A DNA stretch of 34,487 nucleotides from Ignatzschineria sp. F8392 (GCF_002252045.1 NZ_NEFF01000010.1:1-34487), one strand, 5' to 3'; shown: positions 20,442 through 28,568, counted from the first letter of the stretch. Translations and numbers: made by a program. The notes: generated from the sequence alone by a model not told the origin.

Positions 20442-20846
20442 TTACTGATCATCCACTGACCTATCATCGCGTCCTTCAACTAGCTCTTCTAGCACTGCCT
20501 TAAAGGCTTCAGCAGAGATGATGCTTTTACGAGCATCTCGCTCTTTAATATTTTTCTTTAAAAAATAATCAGCATACACTCTATTTTTCTTCATCGTCTC
20601 TAAAAGTAAACCTAATGCTCTTAAATCGGAAGATTTCATCTTCTCATCTTGATGCATATTTTCATCACAAAGATAATCTATCAATGCAGAATGAGTGTTA
20701 GGGGCATTTTTACTAAGATGGGGTTTAATCGCATGATATGATGCATAATATGCTAATGATATTGTATTTCTGCACTCTATCTCTCTTGGAGAAGAAATTA
20801 GATTTCGCCTCGCTAAATCAAGAAAATCTGAACTAGACACAGACAT
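20442..20846 (-). CDS. HEPN-like small protein, second gene of a pair
   Basis: 134 residues, mostly helical. The stretch ECRNTISLAYYASYHAI (about 23-39) resembles the conserved second helix of HEPN-domain proteins, where RxxxxxAYYAxFH is typical. I do not see a convincing Rx4-6H ribonuclease motif, so activity is unclear. The ATG at 20846 has GAGAGG nine bases upstream and lies seven bases after the stop of the 248-residue gene, so the two are surely co-transcribed. HEPN proteins in two-gene units are often toxins or defence parts, but this assignment is tentative. Confidence 0.55.
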   Translation of the reverse strand: MSVSSSDFLDLARRNLISSPREIECRNTISLAYYASYHAIKPHLSKNAPNTHSALIDYLCDENMHQDEKMKSSDLRALGLLLETMKKNRVYADYFLKKNIKERDARKSIISAEAFKAVLEELVEGRDDRSVDDQ

Positions 20847-20852
20847 AGAATA

Positions 20853-21599
20853 TTACCTCTCATAGAAATTAAATGAAGCTGAGAAAACCTTGCCATTTAA
20901 TTTAGGAATATCAGCTAACTTAAAAGCTAATTCAATATCTAGATCAACAATTTTATTAATTTCTGCTTCTGGCAAATAAACCATCATCTCCACATCATTT
21001 ATTTTGAACTGAGGAGATGAATCAAATACTACTTTTCCAACAGCCAATTGATGTTCTTCTATAATAGAAATGTAGGTATCCATCAAAGACTTTAAATCAT
21101 CCTCAGTAAAACAACTGTTCTCTATAAAAGCATTAAAGCCTGTTAAATATTCTTGATATTTTTCCATCTCATCGCTCTTTAGCGCTATAAGAGCTTCAAG
21201 ATCTCTCCTAGATGCCTCAATATCACCTTTGAGAAGAGAAGTGAAACAGATAGATTCCATAATACTTTTATCTCCACGATATTTTAATCTAAGCCTTGAC
21301 GTTACTCTCATAAACTCTTGAATTCTACTTGTTCTCAATAAATAAGCTAAAAAATTCTCTATAAAAGCCTCAGAACCGAGATAAAGAGATCGTCTAAAAT
21401 ATTTCAAAGCATTTGTTTCATTTTTCATTAATGCATAATAGAAAGCCCAGGCCTGAATATCCATGGAATCTTTCTTTCCAATTTTCTGCATTTCACGAAA
21501 ATATAAAAGCTCTTCATCCTCTCGAATATATTCCTCATTTTCGAGTCTTCTAATTAACTCTTTACCTAAAACTTCTGAAATCTTTTCTAGCTGTACCAT
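20853..21599 (-). CDS. Unrecognised helical (TPR-like) protein, first gene of the HEPN pair
   Basis: 248 residues. I do not recognise the family. Residues about 50-160 show helix pairs with TPR/Sel1-like character (AWAFYYALMKNETNALKYFRRSLYLGSEAF is the clearest). The C-terminal 70 residues are predicted mixed sheet and end in KVFSASFNFYER. There is no signal peptide or membrane segment. AAGG lies five bases before the ATG. It precedes the HEPN-like gene by seven bases, suggesting partner proteins. Codon use looks AT-rich, unlike the aae genes upstream, which would fit acquired DNA. Confidence 0.6.
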   Translation of the reverse strand: MVQLEKISEVLGKELIRRLENEEYIREDEELLYFREMQKIGKKDSMDIQAWAFYYALMKNETNALKYFRRSLYLGSEAFIENFLAYLLRTSRIQEFMRVTSRLRLKYRGDKSIMESICFTSLLKGDIEASRRDLEALIALKSDEMEKYQEYLTGFNAFIENSCFTEDDLKSLMDTYISIIEEHQLAVGKVVFDSSPQFKINDVEMMVYLPEAEINKIVDLDIELAFKLADIPKLNGKVFSASFNFYER

Positions 21600-21921
21600 T
21601 ATTACCTTTTTATGCCTTTCAAAGAAATATCATCACACCAATAAACTTGATCTATTAGTTTAGTAACTTCCCTAACAAACTGCATTTAATACTTTTTAAT
21701 AATATGAAAAATATAGTAGAAACTGTTAGATAAGTAATTAGTATTTGGAAGTATCAAATATTTCGTCAAAAACAAAAATGACTAAAAGAAAAAATGCAAA
21801 CAAAACCTCAAAAGCTAAAATAACCGGATGTCGAAAACTAAATAGAGAATAAGATGAAAATGAGATGGATGTGAGGGTTTTAATGAGTACACTAATGAGT
21901 ACTTACAATCTCCAGATAAGC
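21600..21921. other. Intergenic stretch beside tRNA-Ser
   Basis: About 320 bp of AT-rich DNA between the HEPN pair and the tRNA terminator. I find no coding sequence. The only local structure is a small direct repeat (AATGAGTAC at about 21881 and 21893). The place next to a tRNA would suit an old integration site, but I find no integrase and no copy of the tRNA 3' end. Confidence 0.4.
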
Positions 21922-21948
21922 AAAAAACCCCTAAAATAGGGGCTTTTA
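21922..21948 (-). terminator. Terminator of tRNA-Ser
   Basis: Stem AGCCCCTA / TAGGGGTT (21926-21944) with a three-base loop, followed on the minus strand by a run of T. It lies just past the tRNA 3' end. Confidence 0.8.
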
Positions 21949-21958
21949 ACGTATCGTA

Positions 21959-22049
21959 TGGCGGAAAAGGAGGGATTCGAACCCTCGATACGCTATTAAC
22001 GTATACACCCTTAGCAGGGGTGCGCCTTCAGCCACTCGGCCACTTTTCC
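21959..22049 (-). tRNA. serX: tRNA-Ser(GCU)
   Basis: Type II tRNA with a 7-bp acceptor stem (GGAAAAG with CTTTTCC, 22043-22049 and 21963-21969), a long variable arm, T-loop GGTTCGAATCC and anticodon GCT in CTGCTAA. Discriminator G is followed by an encoded CCA. It reads AGC and AGU serine codons. The symbol follows E. coli usage only. Confidence 0.95.
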
Positions 22050-22089
22050 TTTTTGTTTATTCGCTAGCTCTGTAGTGAATAGACGTACT

Positions 22090-22117
22090 ATTATAGTAAT
22101 TCTTTCCAAGATGTAAA
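22090..22117 (-). promoter_or_regulatory. Promoter of tRNA-Ser
   Basis: Minus-strand TTTACA (22112-22117), a 16-base spacer and a perfect TATAAT (22090-22095), about 40 bases upstream of the mature tRNA. A good sigma70 match. Confidence 0.7.
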
Positions 22118-22166
22118 GCGTTAAAATTGATCAATTACTCTTTTCGCCTCGATCTTGAATCTTTTA

Positions 22167-22832
22167 TCAATTTTCAAATGCTAATGCTCTTCGCTCCATC
22201 AGTTTTGCAATCATGATGAGAACAACATTCACCGCAAGATAGATCACGCCTGCCATAGCATAATATGTGATGGAATCATACGTCTGCCCTGTTAGCTCTC
22301 TTGCTCTTCCCATAATATCGAGAAGTGTAATTCCCTGTACAAGAGATGTACTTTTGAAGATCAAGACAATCTCATTAGAATAGCTCGGTAGAGCGCGTCT
22401 TAGTGCAAGTGGAATCAGAATTTTCATCGCCTCAAAACGGCTCATACCTAATGCTAAACAAGCCTCCCATTGGCTTTTAGAGATATTCTTTACTGCGCCA
22501 TAGAAGAGCTGAGCCGTATAAGCAGCTGAATTCAAAGAGAGTGCTAAGATTGCACAAAACCAAGCTTCTGAGAAGAGTGACCAGAGGAATGACTCTCTGA
22601 TAAAGGTAAATTGCCCAGGCCCTGTATAGAAGAGAAAGATCTGCACTAAAAGTGGCGTGCCGGTAAAGAAGATAATAAAACCGCGTGCAATCTTTGCCTG
22701 CCAACGATTCTCCCATAGCGTTAAGATTCCCGTTAAGAGAAGCGCTAAAATAAACCCTAAAAAGAGGGCCGCTACCGTTAAGCCTAAACTGAGCGGAACC
22801 CCTTCTAAAATAAAGATAAAATGATCTAACAT
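22167..22832 (-). CDS. artM: Arginine ABC transporter permease ArtM
   Basis: 221 residues, matching the usual length of ArtM (222). It has about five membrane helices and the HisMQ-type permease signature around residues 120-150 (EACLALGMSRFEAMKILIPLALRRALPSY, the EAA loop that docks on the ATPase). It pairs with ArtQ to form the membrane channel for basic amino acids. The ATG at 22832 follows GGGGGAG and is 9 bases after artQ ends. Last gene of the operon, in the E. coli order artPIQM. Confidence 0.9.
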   Translation of the reverse strand: MLDHFIFILEGVPLSLGLTVAALFLGFILALLLTGILTLWENRWQAKIARGFIIFFTGTPLLVQIFLFYTGPGQFTFIRESFLWSLFSEAWFCAILALSLNSAAYTAQLFYGAVKNISKSQWEACLALGMSRFEAMKILIPLALRRALPSYSNEIVLIFKSTSLVQGITLLDIMGRARELTGQTYDSITYYAMAGVIYLAVNVVLIMIAKLMERRALAFEN

Positions 22833-22841
22833 GCTCTCCCC

Positions 22842-23591
22842 CTATTTCGCCGGCTCGTGATCATACTTGGTAATTCGATTGTAGAGAAGATCTTGTAACT
22901 TCTGACTCACTAAAGAGATCACAAGATAGATCAACGCCGCCATCGTATACCAGGTAAATCCATCGGATGTTGCACTATAGATATAGTCGGTCTCTTTCAT
23001 CAACTCATGAACACCAATTAAGGAGACAAGCGCGGTATCCTTTAATAGAACCAACCACTGATTACTTAAGCCCGGAAAGGCGTGACGCCACATCTGCGGC
23101 ATAATGATATAGAAGAAGGTTGCCGGCTTAGAGAGCCCTAAAACGGCTCCGCTATGCCACTGCTCTTTAGGCACGGCAAGTAGTGCGCCTCTAATCGTCT
23201 GAGAGGCATAAGAAGCATAAATTAACGAGAGCGCAAATGCACCTAAACCAAAGAAGAGATACTCCCCATAACTATCGAGAATTGAGAAGTAGAGATCGAT
23301 CACTTGAGGTGGCCAAATCTCCTCATACTCCAAAAAGAGATAAGGAAGCCCCAATCCGATCAGGAAGATGACGATCAATTCCGGCAATGAACGAATAATC
23401 GATACAAAAAGGGTGACGCTCCACCTAACAATTCGCCATCGGCTCAACTCTAAAATCGCTAAGATATTCGCCCAGAGAAATCCCATCACCAATGCGATAA
23501 TCGCCAATAAAATTGTCGCTTTTGCCGCTACTAACATCGCTGCAAAATATTGACTGTTAAACAGATCAAAAATAGTTGTTAGTTCACTCAC
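22842..23591 (-). CDS. artQ: Arginine ABC transporter permease ArtQ
   Basis: 249 residues, slightly longer than E. coli ArtQ (238). HisMQ-type permease with several membrane helices and an EAA loop near residues 142-170 (HSGAVLGLSKPATFFYIIMPQMWRHAFPG). The likely start is GTG at 23591 with a GAAGAG site; there is no better ATG nearby. It forms the channel with ArtM. A hairpin-T terminator stands between artI and this gene, so permease expression is probably lower than that of the binding protein. Confidence 0.88.
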   Translation of the reverse strand: MSELTTIFDLFNSQYFAAMLVAAKATILLAIIALVMGFLWANILAILELSRWRIVRWSVTLFVSIIRSLPELIVIFLIGLGLPYLFLEYEEIWPPQVIDLYFSILDSYGEYLFFGLGAFALSLIYASYASQTIRGALLAVPKEQWHSGAVLGLSKPATFFYIIMPQMWRHAFPGLSNQWLVLLKDTALVSLIGVHELMKETDYIYSATSDGFTWYTMAALIYLVISLVSQKLQDLLYNRITKYDHEPAK

Positions 23592-23615
23592 ACTCTTCCC
23601 TCAAATTAAACAAAC

Positions 23616-23644
23616 AAAAAGCGATGAACCTTCCATCGCTTTTT
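23616..23644 (-). terminator. Intra-operon terminator/attenuator between artI and artQ
   Basis: Stem AAAAAGCGATG (23616-23626) with its complement at 23634-23644, a 7-base loop, and T-rich sequence on the minus strand. It lies after the artI stop and before the artQ start. Probably a partial terminator that sets the ratio of binding protein to permease. Confidence 0.8.
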
Positions 23645-23669
23645 TTGCAGTTACGCATCTTCACTGCCA

Positions 23670-24413
23670 CTACTGCTGCTCAAACCATTTGCTGTAGATC
23701 TCATCATATTTGCCGCTCTCCTTAACCTCTTTGAGCGCCGCATTGATCTGATCCACTAATTCGGTATTACGTTTTCCAACGCCGATACCTAATCCTTGTC
23801 CGAAGTATTTAGGATCTGTCACTTTCTCGCCGACAACGACGAAATTATCATTCTCTTTCATATAATCATTAACAACTTCCCCATCACCAAACACAACATC
23901 AACACGACCAATCGCAAGATCGCTCATCGCTGCAGGATATTGAGGATAGACCGAGACATTTGCCCCTTTATAGGTATCACGGATATATTGCTGATGCGTT
24001 GAACCTGAAAGCACACCAATCTTAGCATCTGCCACATCTTTGATCTGATCTGCTTTCTCTTTTGTGGTGATATAGATAGAGTAGTTTTGATAGTAAGGAT
24101 CAGAGAACGCGAGCTGTTTTGCACGCTCTTCCGTAATATCCATTCCTGAAATAACAGCATCATAACGACGTAGACGAAGATTAGGAATTAATGCATCAAA
24201 CTCCTGTTCTGAGTAGACACACTCTTTCTCTAAAACGTTACATACTTCATTCATCAGGTCGATATCAAATCCTAATAACTCATTATTCTCACCCTTATAT
24301 TCAAAAGGTGGATATGCCGGATTGGTTCCAACCACTAATTTATCTTGTGCATAGAGGGTTGTTGAACTCAATAATCCTGCGGCAACAAGTAGTAATCCTA
24401 ATCTCTTTTTCAT
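23670..24413 (-). CDS. artI: Arginine-binding periplasmic protein (ArtI/ArtJ type)
   Basis: 247 residues from the ATG at 24413, preferred over ATG 24425 because GGAG lies six bases upstream. Sec signal peptide at residues 1-22, with cleavage likely after LYA before QDKL. Mature part is a class 3 solute-binding protein: VVGTNPAYPPFEYKGENNELLGFDIDLMNEVC, then DAVISGMDITEERAKQLAFSDPYY, the signature region for amino-acid binding. It captures arginine or a related basic amino acid in the periplasm. Its exact ligand (ArtI in E. coli differs from ArtJ) cannot be told by eye. Confidence 0.88.
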   Translation of the reverse strand: MKKRLGLLLVAAGLLSSTTLYAQDKLVVGTNPAYPPFEYKGENNELLGFDIDLMNEVCNVLEKECVYSEQEFDALIPNLRLRRYDAVISGMDITEERAKQLAFSDPYYQNYSIYITTKEKADQIKDVADAKIGVLSGSTHQQYIRDTYKGANVSVYPQYPAAMSDLAIGRVDVVFGDGEVVNDYMKENDNFVVVGEKVTDPKYFGQGLGIGVGKRNTELVDQINAALKEVKESGKYDEIYSKWFEQQ

Positions 24414-24643
24414 AATATTCTCCATCTATCTCTATTGTTATTTTCGATCTGTTCTCACAGCTTTTGATCTCTTTTTTGATCTGTTTATTGATCTCTCTTT
24501 GACATCTTTTTGTTATCTTTGCTGATCTCTTCACTCATCATCGGGCGCTTGAAATACAACTTGATATGATAGCGCGTCTGCAGCTGATGATGCCGGCACC
24601 TTAGCCCTCCTCATCATATCGCATCTATCGTAAAATGAGGAAT

Positions 24644-25369
24644 TTAATGGGAGAGATATTGCTTAAATTGCTCTGTCTTTGGCGTTACAAACATTGAGGC
24701 ATCTCCCTCTTCGACAACGCGCCCATTTTCCATATAGATCACATAGGTAGCGATACGTTTTGCAAAATCGACATCATGAGTTACGACGATTTGTGTAATT
24801 CCTGTTGTAGATAGCTCTTCAATAATCGCAGCAACTTGCGAGGTGATCTCCGGGTCGAGTGCCGCGGTTGGCTCATCAAAGAGAAGCACTTCGGGCTCCA
24901 TCATAAGCGCCCGTGCAATAGCAACTCGCTGTTGTTGTCCGCCGGAGAGCTTTAGTGGATATCGCTCATCTAATCCCTCCAACTTAAGAGATCGAAGCGC
25001 CTCTAACCCCTTCTGTTTCGCCGCTTCTTGGCTCATTTTACCAAGTTTAACCGGCGCATAGGTTAAGTTTTGCAACACCGTTCGATGGGGCCAGAGATGG
25101 TATTGTTGGAAGATCATCCCCACCTTTTGACGCAACTCCCGAATACTTTTTTCGGAGATCGACTGAGAGAAATCGAAATCAAATCCTGCAATCTCAAGCT
25201 CTCCCTCTTTAGGGCGTTCAAGTAGATTGAGGATACGTAATAAGGAGCTCTTCCCTGCGCCACTCGGCCCTAATAAAACAACGATCTCTCCCTCTTTCGC
25301 TTTAATAGATACATCGAAAAGTACTTGCGTATCGCCATAAAAATAGTTTAAGTGTTTCAGTTCAATCAT
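24644..25369 (-). CDS. artP: Arginine ABC transporter ATP-binding protein ArtP
   Basis: 241 residues, the usual length, strongly similar in order and wording to E. coli ArtP. Walker [10 protein letters not shown] (34-42), Q-loop [12 protein letters not shown] signature LSGGQQQR, Walker [15 protein letters not shown] and the switch His in VVTHDVDF. It hydrolyses ATP on the cytoplasmic face to drive import. First gene of the operon; AGAAG lies just before the ATG at 25369. A 230-base gap separates it from artI. Confidence 0.95.
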   Translation of the reverse strand: MIELKHLNYFYGDTQVLFDVSIKAKEGEIVVLLGPSGAGKSSLLRILNLLERPKEGELEIAGFDFDFSQSISEKSIRELRQKVGMIFQQYHLWPHRTVLQNLTYAPVKLGKMSQEAAKQKGLEALRSLKLEGLDERYPLKLSGGQQQRVAIARALMMEPEVLLFDEPTAALDPEITSQVAAIIEELSTTGITQIVVTHDVDFAKRIATYVIYMENGRVVEEGDASMFVTPKTEQFKQYLSH

Positions 25370-25445
25370 TCTTCTATTATCTCTTTTCAGCCCGCAGGAA
25401 CTTTGCAGAAGCCCTTATATCGCTTTTAGCAAAAAATTCGCAAAA

Positions 25446-25469
25446 GAGCGCATCAATCCGGGTGCGCTC
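25446..25469. promoter_or_regulatory. Perfect inverted repeat in the art leader
   Basis: GAGCGCA (25446-25452) and TGCGCTC (25463-25469) separated by ten bases, just downstream of the proposed start of transcription. Either an operator or a leader hairpin. It does not look like the ARG box known from E. coli. Confidence 0.5.
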
Positions 25470-25479
25470 ACTCATTAGA

Positions 25480-25509
25480 ATTATAAAATCTTCTTTTCAA
25501 ACCTGTCTA
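25480..25509 (-). promoter_or_regulatory. Candidate promoter of artPIQM
   Basis: Minus-strand TAGACA (25504-25509), an 18-base spacer and a perfect TATAAT (25480-25485), giving a leader of roughly 105 bases before artP. Confidence 0.55.
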
Positions 25510-25902
25510 TTTTACGGTATTTTTTTCTTTCATGCAGAATCTTTTCACCATCATTTTCATTATAAAACAGGGGAAAAAGAAATCTCCCGGCAAATCTCTG
25601 CTAATATAAAATCTTTGCAACTAAAGACTACTCAATTGATGCAATATTAATGAAAACTCTAGCGATATAACTGATGAAATAACTCGTGAAATAACTCGTG
25701 AAATAACCCGTAAAATAACCGGTAAAATAGTCAGCAATGGAGCAGTCAAAATAGAGGTCGCAAATAGTAATAAGTGGTTGGTCATGAATAGTTAATGAAC
25801 CGTACAGTTAATGATTCATTATTTAAATCATAAACTTATAAGTCATAGGCTGATAGATAAGTAACCTAATTAAATAGCAGATAGAAACAGATAGATAGTG
25901 AT
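25510..25902. other. Intergenic region between artP promoter and the ATPase gene
   Basis: About 390 bp, AT-rich and apparently non-coding. It holds the 12-bp tandem repeat at 25675-25730. No clear promoter or terminator stands out besides. Confidence 0.5.
25675..25730. repeat. 12-bp tandem repeat, 4.7 copies
   Basis: Unit TGAAATAACTCG: two perfect copies at 25675-25698, then variants TGAAATAACCCG and TAAAATAACCGG, and a partial copy. The copies drift from left to right, as expected from stepwise slippage. Confidence 0.85.
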
Positions 25903-26748
25903 ATGAAAAAAGCGCTTGTTGAAAAATTTTTAGATTCCCCCCATAAGCGGATTGCTCTGATGGGGATGAGTGGTGTAGGAAAGACCCATCTCTCCAAAAA
26001 GCTTCCCCCATCGGAATGGTTTCACTACTCGATTGATTATCGAATTGGCACACATCACCTTAAAGATGAAGTGAATGATTTTTTAACGTTTGAAGCGATG
26101 AAAAATCCACTCTTAAAGAGCTTAATTCAAAATCGAGCGATTTCAGTTGAATCTAGACTCTCTATTAGTAATCTCGCTCCTCTTTCTGCTTATTTGGGAA
26201 TGGTTGGTAATCCTGCTGAAGGAGGACAACCTCTGGCTCAATTTCTCGATCGTTTAGAGCGCCATCGTCTTGCTGAGATAGGTGCAATTGCCGATGTTCC
26301 CTACTTTATGGAGCGTGCAGAAAAGCTCTATCAGCGCCCTAACTTCATTATCGATACCAGCGGTAGCTTTTGTGAAATTCAAGATGAGAAGAGTTGGGAG
26401 CTAATCGGTCAAAATGCGTTATTGATCTATATAAAGGCTTCAGAAAAGGCGAAAAACTATGTGATCGAGCGCGCTCAATCCCATCCTAAGCCGCTCTACT
26501 ATCAAGCTTCATTCCTCTTACCTAAAATTGAGGAGTATCTCAAAACTCATCAACTTCAATCAGAGTCGGAGATTACGCCGGCACATTTTACGCGTTGGAT
26601 CTTCCCTCAACTCATTGAACATCGGCTTGAGCTCTATGAGATGATTGCAGAGCGTTATGGTGTTACGATCGATGCTGAAGCGCTCTATCACGTTAAAGAT
26701 CAAGATCAATTTTTTGCACTTATTAAGGAGTCTATCGATGCCCAATAA
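25903..26748 (+). CDS. P-loop ATPase/kinase-like protein of unknown role
   Basis: 281 residues, cytoplasmic. A clear Walker A motif, GMSGVGKT, is at residues 21-28, and a hydrophobic strand ending in Asp (NFIIDTSG, 147-154) may be Walker B. The overall size and the motif near the N-terminus resemble small-molecule kinases, but I do not recognise the family. The gene ends with an 11-base overlap with the Mth938-like gene, so the two are translationally coupled and probably act together. The ATG at 25903 has only a weak ribosome site. Confidence 0.7.
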   Translation: MKKALVEKFLDSPHKRIALMGMSGVGKTHLSKKLPPSEWFHYSIDYRIGTHHLKDEVNDFLTFEAMKNPLLKSLIQNRAISVESRLSISNLAPLSAYLGMVGNPAEGGQPLAQFLDRLERHRLAEIGAIADVPYFMERAEKLYQRPNFIIDTSGSFCEIQDEKSWELIGQNALLIYIKASEKAKNYVIERAQSHPKPLYYQASFLLPKIEEYLKTHQLQSESEITPAHFTRWIFPQLIEHRLELYEMIAERYGVTIDAEALYHVKDQDQFFALIKESIDAQ

Positions 26749-27145
26749 TAATCCTGCCGGCGCCACTATTCAGCGTGAAACGACAGATAATCTCCATATC
26801 AAAGGTTATGCCCCACGCTTCTTTCGACTCAATGACGAGAGTGAATGGCATGAGCCGATTATGCTCCTTAACAAAGAGGTATTACACGGAGAAGACTATT
26901 TACCGGCAACATTTGAGCAATTAACAGAAGCTCATTTTGAAAAGTGGCTTGAACTGAAGCCCACTGTTATTTTGATCGGCTCTGGCAATCAGATGCAATT
27001 TCTCGATCCTCAATGGCGGGCCTTTTTCTATCAACGCGGAATTGGTATTGAGACAATGGCCACAGAATCCCTCTGCCGGACATTTGCTATTTTAGCCGCT
27101 GAAGATCGCAATGCTTTAGGTGTCTTTTTTCCAATTGAGAAATAA
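26738..27145 (+). CDS. Mth938-like domain protein (DUF498 family)
   Basis: 135 residues. The ATG at 26738 lies seven bases after AAGGAG inside the end of the ATPase gene. The pattern FEQLTEAHFEKWLELKPTVILIGSGNQM followed by GIGIETMATESLCRTFAILAAEDRNALGVFFP matches the Mth938/NDUFAF3-like fold (DUF498). Mitochondrial relatives help assemble respiratory complex I; bacterial function is not settled. Coupling to a P-loop ATPase is the main hint to its role here. Confidence 0.78.
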   Translation: MPNNNPAGATIQRETTDNLHIKGYAPRFFRLNDESEWHEPIMLLNKEVLHGEDYLPATFEQLTEAHFEKWLELKPTVILIGSGNQMQFLDPQWRAFFYQRGIGIETMATESLCRTFAILAAEDRNALGVFFPIEK

Positions 27146-27195
27146 GTCATTAAGTCATTACATTAAGCAATTGAGTAATTGAGTAATTAAGCAAA

Positions 27196-28522
27196 TAAGA
27201 AAGTCTGTTGAGCGGCGGGAGAGAACCATTGCGCTCTTATCACAACTGCATGCCCGCAGGCCGGCATCGATGATGCCGAGAGATCAAATCGATATGATCT
27301 ATACGATCGATACTTACAGGCAGTAATAAAAACTGCCATCTGCCGGCATGTGACTGCTGGAAGAACGCGATAGTAAGATCCGGCTGCGTTCAGCCTCTTC
27401 TCTTTTGACGAATAAATTGATGAATGATTCTTAAGAAAATTTGTTGAGTGGCGGAAATCTACCATTTCGTTTTTTCGCTACTGCATGCCCGCAGGCCGGC
27501 ATCGATGATGCCGAGAAAGTCCACTGACAATAGAGATTGCCAACTTGCCGGCATATGATTCATGGAAGCATGCAGAGGTCATCTCCGGCAACTCATCAGC
27601 TTCTGTTGTTTAATTGACTCAGCCCATAAGAAAATCTGTTGAACGGCGGGAGGGAACGATCGCGCTCTTATCACAACTGCATGCCCGCAGGTCGGCACCT
27701 TCAATGCCGAGGAAGTCCTCCGATAATAGAGATTGCCAATTTGCCGGCATACGATTTCTGAAAGCATGCAGTAGTGATCTCCGGCAACTCAACACCCCCT
27801 TTTGTTGTCATTAATGAAACCTGATAATGCTATTTGGCAATAGAGATCGCCCTCTGCCGGCATGCGATTCATGAAAGCATGCAGTGGTGATCTCCGGCAA
27901 CTCAACAACCCCTTTTGTTGTCATTAATGAAACCTGATAATGCTTTTGGCAATAGAGATCGCCCTCTGCCGGCATGTAGTTTCTGGAAGAGCGTAATAGT
28001 AAGATCCGGCAGCGTTCAGCCTATTTTGTTTGATTGTTTCAAGCAATAAGAAAATCTATTGATCGGCGGGAGAGAACGATTTCGCTCTTATCACAACTGT
28101 ATGCCCGCTGATCGGCATCAATGATGCCGAGAAAGTCCACTGACAATAGAGATTGCCAACTTGCCGGCGTGCGATTCATGGAAGTATGCAGTGGTGATCT
28201 CCGGCAACTCAACAACCCCTTTTGTTGTCATTAATGAAACCTGATAATGCTATTTGGCAATAGAGATCGCCCTCTGCCGGCATGTAGTTTCTGGAAGAGC
28301 GTAATAGTAAGATCCGGTAGCGTTCAGCCTATTTTGTTTGATTGTTTCAAGCAATAAGAAAATCTATTGATCGGCGGGAGGGAACGATCGCGCTCTTATC
28401 ACAACTGTATGCCCGCTGATCGGCATCAATGATGCCGAGAAAGTCCACCGACAATAGAGGCTGCCAACTTGCCGGCGTGCGATTCATGGAAGTATGCAGC
28501 GGTGATCTCCGGCAACTCATCA
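27196..28522. repeat. Array of 13 mosaic hairpin repeats (types A, B and B')
   Basis: Non-coding array, all units in one orientation. Type A (about 27196, 27432, 27626, 28044, 28350): GGCGGGA, about 40 bases, GCATGCCCGC, then a small hairpin CGGCAT/ATGCCG. Type B (27332, 27949, 28257): CTGCCGG ... GATCCGGCAG followed by CGTTCAGCC. Type B' (27529, 27724, 27838, 28145, 28452): TTGCCGG ... CTCCGGCAACTC. Units alternate A-B or A-B'. A linker CTTTTGTTGTCATTAATGAAACC occurs three times in slightly varied context. The short frames that cross this array show no coding pattern. It lies between the Mth938-like gene and the ttr terminator. Confidence 0.88.
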
Positions 28523-28530
28523 GCCCTTTT
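27949..28530. repeat. 308-bp composite tandem duplication (B-A-B' twice)
   Basis: The block beginning GGCAATAGAGATCGCC at 27948 recurs at 28256 with only scattered differences, each copy containing one B, one A and one B' unit. The second copy ends where the array ends. Confidence 0.88.
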
Positions 28531-28543
28531 AGAACTAAAAAAT

Positions 28544-28568
28544 AAAACCACTCAAAAAGAGTGGTTTT
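28544..28568. terminator. Terminator of the ttr operon (works both ways)
   Basis: Stem AAAACCACTC (28544-28553) with GAGTGGTTTT (28559-28568), five-base loop, T-rich on both strands. About 95 bases beyond the ttrA stop; it may also shield ttr from transcripts entering from the repeat array. Confidence 0.82.

Noticed and set aside
21600-21958. Genomic-island attachment site at tRNA-Ser
   Set aside because: No integrase and no second copy of the tRNA 3' end in the window.
25370-25480. ArgR-type ARG box at the art promoter
   Set aside because: No acceptable match to the E. coli AATGAATAATTATTCAT-like operator.
27187-27814. Short open frames across the hairpin array
   Set aside because: They follow the repeat units, have no ribosome sites and no protein-like composition.
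27196-28522. CRISPR array
   Set aside because: Repeats are long, mosaic and structured, spacing is irregular and spacers are themselves repeated; no cas genes.
27196-28522. Integron attC cassette array
   Set aside because: Palindromic units do not have the attC core ends (GTTRRRY/RYYYAAC) and no cassette genes lie between them.
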